Shown one piece after another: positions 1-6,071 of a stretch of DNA of 29,113 nt. Source of the stretch: a virus; the IMG/VR virus record IMGVR_UViG_3300020220_000247, positions 1-29,113 of that record. One strand, 5' to 3'. A program made the translations under genes and the position numbers. The notes below the pieces were generated by a model. It was not told the origin of the DNA. It ran no database searches and saw only the letters and a list, made by a program, of their open reading frames with translations. How positions within the stretch are numbered: the stretch's first letter is position 1; the number at the start of each line of letters is the position of its first letter.

Positions 1-39
1 ATCACGGGTATAGTCAACAACAACGGTCTGGTTGGTCAT
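1..39 (-). CDS. 5' end of an unidentified gene, cut by window edge
   Basis: Only the first 13 codons are present (MTNQTVVVDYTRD), running off the left edge of the window. The ATG lies 4 bases after the ThyX stop codon, and AGGA about 8 bases upstream can serve as ribosome binding site, so it looks like the next gene of the same transcription unit. Nothing about its function can be read from so short a piece. Confidence 0.5.
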   Translation of the reverse strand, partial: MTNQTVVVDYTRD

Positions 40-43
40 GGTG

Positions 44-715
44 TTAGTCCTGTTCTAGTGCTTGCGTAATGGTTGGAAATTCTTGTTGGAGGATTGTCCA
101 ACAGGCTTCTGCAATTTCTTGATGTTCTAGTTGTGTTCCATTTTTTCGTCGCAAGTCGCAATAATGAATCCAGCTTCGAATGGTCCCAGCCATATAGAGT
201 CGGCTCATCGTGCAACCTTCCGGCAGAACTGCTCGCGCTTGTTCTTTCGCAATTCCGTTTCTAACTGCCCACGCATAGATTGTTTGGGCTTTTAGAATTA
301 TATCTTGTTGTCGCACCTCCCATTCTTGTTTGAGTGTATTATCGGTAGTAATCAAACTATTTTGACGATTCTTCATATCTTGAAGCCGTGCGTCCTTCGT
401 AATAAACTTCAAATCTTTTGTTGGATCAGCATAGCGTTGAGAAAATTCCTGAAATGAAAATGATCGATGCCGCAAGATTTGTCGAGCAATATCACGAGTG
501 GTATTAATCTCCAGCGTTAAACTCACCATTTCAAGTGGACTCCAATGTTTGTTCTTGAGAAGATACCGAATCAATTTGGGTCCGGTGTCCATGTTTGATT
601 GATTAGCAGGATTAGACACGCGAGCACAATATGCAATCAAGTCCTCAGCAGTCTTGACGCCATCAATTTTAGGAGTTGAGACGGCTACAAGTTTGACGAG
701 GTGTTCTGTGGTCAT
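44..715 (-). CDS. thyX: Flavin-dependent thymidylate synthase ThyX
   Basis: Makes dTMP from dUMP using methylenetetrahydrofolate, FAD and NADPH, supplying thymidine for phage DNA synthesis. The ThyX signature RHRxxSxxExSxRY is complete at residues 82-95 (RHRSFSFQEFSQRY). The C-terminal half carries the conserved LPEG...R region that contributes to substrate binding. The length of 223 aa is normal for the family. An upstream in-frame start would add 20 residues but would run deep into the primase gene; the ATG at 715 directly follows the primase stop (717), fits translational coupling, and begins where ThyX homology begins. It is the last complete gene in transcription order and follows primase immediately. 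Phage ThyX enzymes are common and usually complement or replace host ThyA. The family call is secure. Confidence 0.95.
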   Translation of the reverse strand: MTTEHLVKLVAVSTPKIDGVKTAEDLIAYCARVSNPANQSNMDTGPKLIRYLLKNKHWSPLEMVSLTLEINTTRDIARQILRHRSFSFQEFSQRYADPTKDLKFITKDARLQDMKNRQNSLITTDNTLKQEWEVRQQDIILKAQTIYAWAVRNGIAKEQARAVLPEGCTMSRLYMAGTIRSWIHYCDLRRKNGTQLEHQEIAEACWTILQQEFPTITQALEQD

Positions 716-716
716 T

Positions 717-1745
717 TTACACTTTTTTCCAAAACGCGAGTTTTGTTTTCGCGGTAAGTCCTGATGCGGAGTCACGATAAATTGCCTGTGTTAATTCTTC
801 ACTGGTGTGCCCATTTAAAATCATTTCGTTAATGTCTTTTCCACGAATTGTCTCAGACCAGAACATCACTCGATATCCTCCGTAAATGGCTTTGCGCATC
901 ATTTCTACAATTTCTTTATTGCGTCGTTCATTATCAAAGACCAAATATACATCCGAATGATTGACCTGTGCCGCAACTGTCATCAAATTCACATCCCCCG
1001 ACGCGACGGCATTTTCAAAGAACAAACTATCCAATGGACCTTCTGTGATGATCAGAGGTTGATCGGATTTGATTCGTTCAAGCCCATATACCAACTTTTC
1101 TGTGCCATCTGTAAGACGAATCGTGACATAGCGTAACTCAGCAGCGGCAGCAAGAGCGCGACCAGACATCGCTGCCAGGGACCCATATGTATCATAAAAA
1201 GGAATTAGTAATCGGGCATCAGCGCGAACTTTCTTCAATTCGTCAGGAGCTAAGTGACGAATTACTGTTTCATAGTTATCGGTATAATGAAGCAATGACC
1301 ATCGGGACACCGGAATCTGTCGGCGCATCAAGTACAACCGACAATGATGTTGATCAGGAAGATAATCGCATCGTTCAGCACCTTCAATTGTAGTCTGTTT
1401 GACTACATCAAATCGGACCGCAGGAATACTTTGTACTCGCGTCTGCTGAATCTTCTTTTGATGCTGGTGTGAATCACTGTATGATTCAAGCAGATACTCC
1501 TTATATAGTAAAGAATCGAATTGTTTAAGAATCGTTCGAATCTGATGCGTTCTGGCGCAATTGTGACATTTATAGATGATCCGATCCTTCTCGCGAAAGA
1601 AGTACCCACGCATCTTGGTTTTCTTTTTTTGTGAATCGCCACAAAGAAAACATCGACAGTTCCATAAATATTCAGACTTACGATGAAAGCCTTCTAGACG
1701 TACCGAGATCAGCTGCAAATATTTAATATCGATGAATAAGGACAT
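717..1745 (-). CDS. 61: DNA primase, T4 gp61 type
   Basis: Synthesises RNA primers for lagging-strand synthesis and works with the gp41-type helicase also encoded here. The N-terminal zinc ribbon is visible as CxxC at residues 32-35 (in CRCFLCGDS) and CxxC at 60-63 (CHNC). The C-terminal Toprim domain shows the catalytic glutamate in LIITEGPLDS (about 231-240) and an acidic DNE cluster near 271-273. The 342 residues match T4 gp61 in size. The start is placed at the ATG giving MSLFIDIKY, because this aligns with the T4 gp61 N-terminus just before the zinc finger. In T4 and many relatives helicase and primase are close; here a large accessory block separates them. A sigma70-like promoter lies almost on top of the start codon. 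Confidence 0.9.
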   Translation of the reverse strand: MSLFIDIKYLQLISVRLEGFHRKSEYLWNCRCFLCGDSQKKKTKMRGYFFREKDRIIYKCHNCARTHQIRTILKQFDSLLYKEYLLESYSDSHQHQKKIQQTRVQSIPAVRFDVVKQTTIEGAERCDYLPDQHHCRLYLMRRQIPVSRWSLLHYTDNYETVIRHLAPDELKKVRADARLLIPFYDTYGSLAAMSGRALAAAAELRYVTIRLTDGTEKLVYGLERIKSDQPLIITEGPLDSLFFENAVASGDVNLMTVAAQVNHSDVYLVFDNERRNKEIVEMMRKAIYGGYRVMFWSETIRGKDINEMILNGHTSEELTQAIYRDSASGLTAKTKLAFWKKV

Positions 1746-1751
1746 TGACTC

Positions 1752-1780
1752 ATTATATATTATTCACAACTAAATGACAA
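1752..1780 (-). promoter_or_regulatory. Sigma70-like promoter before primase
   Basis: Reading the minus strand, TTGTCA (1780-1775) is followed after exactly 17 bases by a perfect TATAAT (1757-1752). The predicted transcription start falls at about 1745, the A of the primase ATG, so a transcript from here would be leaderless for gp61. This is the only gap of any size near the primase start. The region is AT-rich, which raises the chance of a coincidental match. Confidence 0.45.
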
Positions 1781-1781
1781 A

Positions 1782-2252
1782 TTATTTCAGTAGATTTTCA
1801 ATTATAGGAACTTGTATTTTTGCAGTGTAATATCCAATAAAGAAAATTAGAACCAGAATTGCCCAAATGACCTTACTGATTCTTCCAAGATCAAAGATTG
1901 AGAAAAATGATTCATTTTGTTTTTCACACTTATCAGCTGTATTGCGTGCATTGATATAGTCCAGAATTTTTTGTTCTTTTCGTTCAATCATATCTTCAAT
2001 ATCGCGGACAACGGTGGCGATCCGCGCATACAAATCCTTAATATCCTGTTGAAAAGAAGTTTGAAATCGTTCATGCTGCTCATGTTTTTCCTCATGAAGA
2101 GCAATCATGCGCAGCAAATTGACATTGACTTCTTGGATTTTTTCAATAGACTGAGATAACCGATCAAACAACATCATAGTCTGTTGAATGTCTCGTGTCA
2201 ATAAACCAGATTCCAACTTCAACTGTGAAACGTCTTCTTGTAAATCAGACAT
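1782..2252 (-). CDS. Coiled-coil protein with C-terminal membrane anchor
   Basis: Unidentified protein of 156 aa. Most of it is predicted helical coiled coil rich in Gln, Glu, Leu and Ile (about residues 1-110), followed by one strongly hydrophobic segment (VIWAILVLIFFIGYYTA) near the C-terminus and a short tail, so it should be tail-anchored in the inner membrane. The start is chosen at the ATG at 2252 because AAGGA sits 6 bases upstream and it lies just after the previous stop at 2261; the longer in-frame start at 2288 would overlap the preceding gene. Tail-anchored coiled-coil proteins of this layout are common in T4-like phages, where their role is generally unknown. It lies directly upstream of primase. 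Confidence 0.8.
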   Translation of the reverse strand: MSDLQEDVSQLKLESGLLTRDIQQTMMLFDRLSQSIEKIQEVNVNLLRMIALHEEKHEQHERFQTSFQQDIKDLYARIATVVRDIEDMIERKEQKILDYINARNTADKCEKQNESFFSIFDLGRISKVIWAILVLIFFIGYYTAKIQVPIIENLLK

Positions 2253-2260
2253 GGAATTCC

Positions 2261-2620
2261 TTATTTCTTTCCATACCGAAGATAACACATGGCGCCCGTT
2301 CGCTCATCCTGAATCACGATAGGACGGCTGTAGTCTTCATGAGCATATGCACGAATGGCTTGCCCAATCTCATCATCACCAACATAATTCTCGTAGCGAG
2401 TATATTTCTTTTTACCCAATCGTGCTTTATGAAACCAGTCAGCATTGACTTCAAAGACTTCAGCGCCAGCGAACTTTTTCCGACGCACTATACTTCTCGG
2501 TGGTGCACCAGGTTCTCCCTGCGCCCCCACACCGATTCCTGCAATATCACCGCTTCCTGCTGACATCGTTGGAGCATCTTCAGTTTGCATAGATGGTGAA
2601 TTTTTTTGTTGTTGGTTCAT
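2261..2620 (-). CDS. Conserved T4-like phage hypothetical protein
   Basis: A 119-aa protein. The first 45 or so residues are low complexity (Gln, Ser, Gly, Pro) and probably disordered. The rest forms a compact basic domain with motifs FAGAEVFEV, FHKARLGKKKY and TGAMCYLRYGKK. I recall similar small proteins in marine T4-like phages, with the same GDDE-G-AI-Y and TGAM-YLR pattern, but know no function for them. A weak GGAA lies about 8 bases before the ATG. It sits in a row of small genes between the coiled-coil protein and the DUF7207-like protein. Confidence 0.8.
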   Translation of the reverse strand: MNQQQKNSPSMQTEDAPTMSAGSGDIAGIGVGAQGEPGAPPRSIVRRKKFAGAEVFEVNADWFHKARLGKKKYTRYENYVGDDEIGQAIRAYAHEDYSRPIVIQDERTGAMCYLRYGKK

Positions 2621-2631
2621 AGTATGTTCCG

Positions 2632-3018
2632 TTATATTTTTCTTAAAGAATTAATAACATGCTCATTCATGGGAATGAGCGATGTAATGATGTCGCCATC
2701 TCGTATTCCTCGAACAATCTTTGGTAAAACATTCAATAAAATTAAAAACGGTTTTAACACTGAATATTCTGATGACCGAATAAAGTAAAACAATAATCGC
2801 GTTGAAGGTTCTACACCAAACACATTATAAATTGCAACTAAATGATTTAAAATTAATCGCTCTCGTAATTCTCCCGTCTTTTGATATCGACGAAACAAGC
2901 GACCCAGATAACTGAATCGCTTGAAATCGTCTCTAAATTCGCTCTTGATACAGTTGGGGCGCTCATACGCCTTGACTGCATAGAGCATTACATTTTCATC
3001 TGTCAACATCTCAAACAT
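2632..3018 (-). CDS. Conserved T4-like hypothetical protein (DUF7207-like)
   Basis: A 128-aa, basic, probably all-helical protein. The pattern FKRFSYLGRLFRRYQKTGEL followed by RERLILNHLVAIYNVFG and EPSTRLLFY is one I recognise from small conserved proteins in many T4-like cyanophages and pelagiphages; I believe they are grouped as DUF7207, from memory. Function is unknown. Two in-frame ATGs (3018 and 3009) are possible and neither has a clear ribosome binding site; the longer is reported. The gene begins 3 bases after the previous stop, so coupling to the upstream gene is likely. Confidence 0.8.
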   Translation of the reverse strand: MFEMLTDENVMLYAVKAYERPNCIKSEFRDDFKRFSYLGRLFRRYQKTGELRERLILNHLVAIYNVFGVEPSTRLLFYFIRSSEYSVLKPFLILLNVLPKIVRGIRDGDIITSLIPMNEHVINSLRKI

Positions 3019-3021
3019 TTG

Positions 3022-3432
3022 TTAAGTGTCGAGCGGCTCACCCTCATCATCTTCTGCAGAAAATAAAAAATCATTCAGGGTTGGCTCGTCCATAATTTCC
3101 GCATAAAAATCATACAATCCATTATCATTTTGAACATATGCGAGATACAAAAACAATTGCTTAGAGCCATTAATTAAGTATATATGTTCATCCTCCATGG
3201 GGTCTAATGAATGGGCAAATACAGGCAAAATTAATTTATAATTTGACATCAATTGATGCACACGCCCGTATCCAATCGCAGGACTTAAAATTGGCATTTC
3301 AAATGCATCAGAAAACTGATCGTTCAATGCATTGTGCCAATTATCCCCCAAGGTCTGATCCATGGGTCCTGCTAAACCCACGGTAACTATATCTTCTTCA
3401 TCAATGGCAAATTGTTTAAATGAAATTGCCAT
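3022..3432 (-). CDS. Hypothetical acidic protein
   Basis: A 136-aa acidic protein I do not recognise. It has no signal peptide or membrane segment, begins MAISFKQFAIDEEDIV, and ends in a strongly acidic tail (SAEDDEGEPLD). Residues near the middle (LILPVFAHSLDPMEDEHIYLINGSKQLFLYLAYV) look like an alternating beta structure. AGGAGA about 8 bases before the ATG supports the start. It is expressed between the possible virion protein at 3460-3753 and the DUF7207-like protein, with short gaps on both sides. Confidence 0.75.
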   Translation of the reverse strand: MAISFKQFAIDEEDIVTVGLAGPMDQTLGDNWHNALNDQFSDAFEMPILSPAIGYGRVHQLMSNYKLILPVFAHSLDPMEDEHIYLINGSKQLFLYLAYVQNDNGLYDFYAEIMDEPTLNDFLFSAEDDEGEPLDT

Positions 3433-3459
3433 AATAGATTCTCCTACATGTTATACATA

Positions 3460-3753
3460 TTATGTTATTGACCCCATGGCAACGATTGTTTCAACATGAG
3501 TACGTCCAGCACGGCCACCCGTGCCTGTTCTCTTAAGTACCCATCCCGCATGACCACCCTTCACCGTTCCCGCTGTATTTTGTTCCGTAGCAGTCACACC
3601 AAACACGCCATCCGTTGAGCCTGTAAAAAATACATTTGCTGTCGTGTTCTCAAAGGCTAAATCCATATTAGCCTGAGTCTGGGCGACTCTAAGTTGTGAA
3701 AGCACAAGCTTTGGTGCGCTTGTATTTGCGTCAGTTGATTTCCATAGAGACAT
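3460..3753 (-). CDS. Small Gly/Thr-rich protein, possible virion protein
   Basis: A 97-aa protein rich in Gly, Thr, Ala and Asn. It has motifs SLWKSTDANTSAPK near the N-terminus, GVFGVTATE in the middle, and HAGWVLKRTGTGGRAGRTH followed by ETIVAMGSI at the end. From memory this strongly resembles small proteins of T4-like marine phages that begin the same way and end in GGRAGR-H-ET-VAMGS; some are listed as virion-associated, but I cannot confirm that for this one. AAGGAG 8 bases before the ATG makes the start secure. The composition fits an exposed beta-rich structural or decoration protein, which is inference. Confidence 0.75.
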   Translation of the reverse strand: MSLWKSTDANTSAPKLVLSQLRVAQTQANMDLAFENTTANVFFTGSTDGVFGVTATEQNTAGTVKGGHAGWVLKRTGTGGRAGRTHVETIVAMGSIT

Positions 3754-3774
3754 TGTATTACTCCTTGTAAAAAG

Positions 3775-4275
3775 TTAATAAATCCCGTGCTTCTTTAATT
3801 GATCTAGTGTATGACTCACACTCTGATGATAAATAGTTTTACCCCCAGCCCGTTCAAACTCAATAATGTTATCTTTAAAATCATCAATTAACAAATTCGA
3901 ACCTGCTTCCGATTGTGCATAATATTTCTTCTCTGATCGTTTCACAATATGAACTCGATTCAACGAAACTCCTAGATTCTTTTTGACCCACATCATTTTA
4001 CCAATTCGTGAATACTTTACTCCCGCTTCGCGATCCCAGGAGGCTTCTGCGGACAAGATTTGTGCGTCATATTTAGTAATTACACGCCATAACCGCATCG
4101 CATCAGGCATCATCGGTAGATTGCTCCAAAATATCTCTTTCAACTTCAGAATTCTTTCCTGATCTTCTTTCTTCACCGAATCTAACACCGAAGACATAAA
4201 ACGATGCCCGACAGCGAGTTCAGCCCCACGCTCGAAATTGACCAACACCCCATCCATATCACAGTAAATAATCAT
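3775..4275 (-). CDS. HAD-superfamily 5'(3')-nucleotidase-like phosphatase
   Basis: A 166-aa HAD hydrolase. The nucleophile motif DMDGV is at residues 6-10, preceded by hydrophobic residues and followed by LVNF, which is typical of 5'(3')-deoxyribonucleotidases. A later acidic motif LLIDDFKDN (near residue 128) fits the last HAD motif that holds magnesium. The likely reaction is dephosphorylation of a (deoxy)nucleotide, fitting phage nucleotide metabolism, but HAD substrates cannot be assigned from motifs alone. Its ATG overlaps the stop of the upstream gene (ATGA), indicating translational coupling. Confidence 0.8.
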   Translation of the reverse strand: MIIYCDMDGVLVNFERGAELAVGHRFMSSVLDSVKKEDQERILKLKEIFWSNLPMMPDAMRLWRVITKYDAQILSAEASWDREAGVKYSRIGKMMWVKKNLGVSLNRVHIVKRSEKKYYAQSEAGSNLLIDDFKDNIIEFERAGGKTIYHQSVSHTLDQLKKHGIY

Positions 4276-4853
4276 GGTGTTATTGTAAGAATAGGACGAT
4301 ACTCTGGATCTTTCTCAAATTCTGTTTTACCATTTAATTTTGTCTTTTGCTTCTCCTGTGCAGACTTGATGGTATCTTTAAGAATTTTATTTTTGCGATT
4401 CTCTTTGGGGACATCTTTATTTTCTTGTTCAACTTCTTCATGCATTTTGTATCCTTGTTTTTTCAAACCGGCTACAACATCTTCATGTGATTTTTTATGT
4501 GTTTCTTTCTTTTTTGATTTTGTATGTTCAACTTCATAGTTATAACCACCCTCACCACCTTTATGCCAGATATATGCTTTACCGTGTTCTGGATGGCGCA
4601 TGATATTAACAAGTTTTACTTCATCAATCTGTTCTGCTTCTTCTGTACGGACTTCAGACACTGTATGTGGAGTTAAATCTTCTGGATGAGCAGTTGCTGC
4701 TCCCAGTCGATATCGATTTTTACTTGGATGTATATTCTTAGGTTGAATATTTACATGACCTGAATTGTGAACGTGAATCACCGCATGGGGATGCCCCTTA
4801 TGCGGTCCAATCTTTGGAACAACTAAATCTCCAACTTTATATTTGTGCGTCAT
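4272..4853 (-). CDS. His/Lys-rich hypothetical protein, KOW-like N-terminus
   Basis: A 193-aa, strongly basic and His-rich protein without hydrophobic segments. The N-terminus (HKYKVGDLVVPKIGPHKGHPHAVIHV) resembles the small KOW/SH3-like barrels that bind RNA or ribosomal partners. The middle (about residues 83-135) contains HPEHGKAYIWHKGGEGGYNY, then a Lys-rich stretch and KKQGYKMHEEV. The C-terminal third is charged and probably disordered. Function is unknown and the KOW resemblance is only a pattern impression. It lies between the repeat-rich basic protein and the HAD phosphatase, overlapping the latter by 4 bases, so the three are likely co-translated. Confidence 0.75.
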   Translation of the reverse strand: MTHKYKVGDLVVPKIGPHKGHPHAVIHVHNSGHVNIQPKNIHPSKNRYRLGAATAHPEDLTPHTVSEVRTEEAEQIDEVKLVNIMRHPEHGKAYIWHKGGEGGYNYEVEHTKSKKKETHKKSHEDVVAGLKKQGYKMHEEVEQENKDVPKENRKNKILKDTIKSAQEKQKTKLNGKTEFEKDPEYRPILTITP

Positions 4854-4857
4854 AAAA

Positions 4858-6033
4858 TTAATCTTTCTTGGCTATTTTAGTGGCTGTTGCGTACATAACT
4901 TCTTTCGCACGCTCACCATAGTGTTCCTTGAACCCAGGCAGTTTCTTCTTCATACTCATCACTACTTCTTCTTTCTTCTTTTTCTCAGCAGATGTCAATT
5001 CACGTTCCTCCATTTTGTGACCACCGCGCAACGCAGTCAAATCGTGCTGATCAATCTTGTGTGGATTACCCGCAACTTTCGCGACGTTTTTCTGCTTTGG
5101 TGTCATCTCAGTTTCTTGCATCAGTTCAGTTGCTTCTTTTCGCAACGTCTTGATCGTTTTCCACACACCCCGACTCTTCTCTGTTTCGTCTTCGCGAATG
5201 TGTGCGCCAGCTCTGGTTTTGTAAGCCTTGTTTGCATGTGTGTCCCTTAGTCTTTCGTATTTGGACTCTGGGTCCTGCTCGTAAGGACGAGGCGCATCAT
5301 GTCTGGCTTTGATTTTGGCCTTTAAAGTCTCGATATTTGCCCTCGATACCATACCTTTTCTTTTGCCCGATTCAATGTCTGATCTATAGCGTTTGCCTCT
5401 AATAAAGGACGCACCGCCTATAGAGCCTTGAGGCCGTTGACTCAAATCGCCGTATTTTGGAGGTGTATCTGATACAGCTCTCATTCTACCACTTGAGGGA
5501 CGACCGTGCCACCACTCGTCCTCAGCACCACTTATTTTCTGTGCCACACCAGTTTTTGTTTTATAATTATATGGATAATTCCGCCATTTCGCTCGTTCTG
5601 TAATCGTTTCAACTGTGACGCCATTGATCGCATCAGCATCAAACATTTCTATTTCTTCATTCTTTACTGCTTGAACTGCTGGCTTCGCAACTTCAGCCTT
5701 CTTGCCCTTGCCTTCTGCCTTCTCTTGCGCTGCCTTAACTTCTTGTGTGAACTGCTCACTGTCGGGCTCTTCTGATACAGTTTTCATTCTACCAGTTGAG
5801 GGGCTACCGTGGTGCTGCTCTTCCTCACCACCACTTATTTTCCTTGCTGCTCCAGAAATTCCAGAACGAGCGAGTCTTGCTGCTCCAGAAATTCCAGAAC
5901 CAACGAGTCTTGCTACTCCAGCGAGTCCAGCGATTTCAGTCAGCTGATCTAGCTGCGCAGTAGTCCGATGTTCCATCAATTTCTTATAATCAAACTTTCC
6001 ATTCGTCTTAAATTGTTCTGCGAATCGTGCCAT
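4858..6033 (-). CDS. Repeat-rich basic protein with VMYATATK C-terminal motif
   Basis: A 391-aa, very basic, mostly disordered-looking protein. Near the N-terminus an 11-residue unit (consensus GSGISGAARLA) is repeated about 2.5 times at residues 34-66. A longer block, KISGxExExxHGxPSxGRM, occurs twice (about 65-90 and 167-190), followed by VSE/VSD. The C-terminus ends in KKKLPGFKEHYGERAKEVMY and ATATKIAKK, a tail I recall from several T4-like marine phage proteins of unknown role. A WKTIKTLRKEA stretch (291-301) resembles WKTIKKFTEQGA in the next upstream gene product. AAGGAG 8 bases before the ATG makes the start secure. Function is unknown; a structural, scaffold or nucleic-acid-binding role is possible. 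Confidence 0.8.
   Translation of the reverse strand: MARFAEQFKTNGKFDYKKLMEHRTTAQLDQLTEIAGLAGVARLVGSGISGAARLARSGISGAARKISGGEEEQHHGSPSTGRMKTVSEEPDSEQFTQEVKAAQEKAEGKGKKAEVAKPAVQAVKNEEIEMFDADAINGVTVETITERAKWRNYPYNYKTKTGVAQKISGAEDEWWHGRPSSGRMRAVSDTPPKYGDLSQRPQGSIGGASFIRGKRYRSDIESGKRKGMVSRANIETLKAKIKARHDAPRPYEQDPESKYERLRDTHANKAYKTRAGAHIREDETEKSRGVWKTIKTLRKEATELMQETEMTPKQKNVAKVAGNPHKIDQHDLTALRGGHKMEERELTSAEKKKKEEVVMSMKKKLPGFKEHYGERAKEVMYATATKIAKKD
5468..5842. repeat. Imperfect 72-bp direct repeat (5468-5539 and 5771-5842)
   Basis: Two copies of a roughly 72-bp segment, both starting TCTGATACAG on the plus strand and ending at CACCACTTATTTTC, about 230 bases apart inside the repeat-rich gene. They encode the duplicated KISG...HGxPSxGRM block. 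Divergence is concentrated in the centre, where different His, Trp and Gln residues are encoded. Confidence 0.75.
5843..5941. repeat. 33-bp tandem repeat, about three units
   Basis: Three consecutive 33-base units at 5843-5875, 5876-5908 and 5909-5941, each starting CTTGCT(G/A)CTCCAG on the plus strand. The first two are nearly identical (CTCCAGAAATTCCAGAAC shared) and the third is degenerate. They encode the 11-residue Gly/Ser/Ala repeat near the N-terminus of the repeat-rich protein. The unit is a multiple of three, so copy-number change keeps the frame. Confidence 0.8.
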
Positions 6034-6071
6034 AAATAACTCCTTCTATTAGAGAATTTCAGTTAACAATA

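Noticed and set aside
3433-3459. TATAAC-like promoter before the 136-aa gene
   Set aside because: No acceptable -35 at the right distance, and the gap is only 27 bases between closely packed genes.
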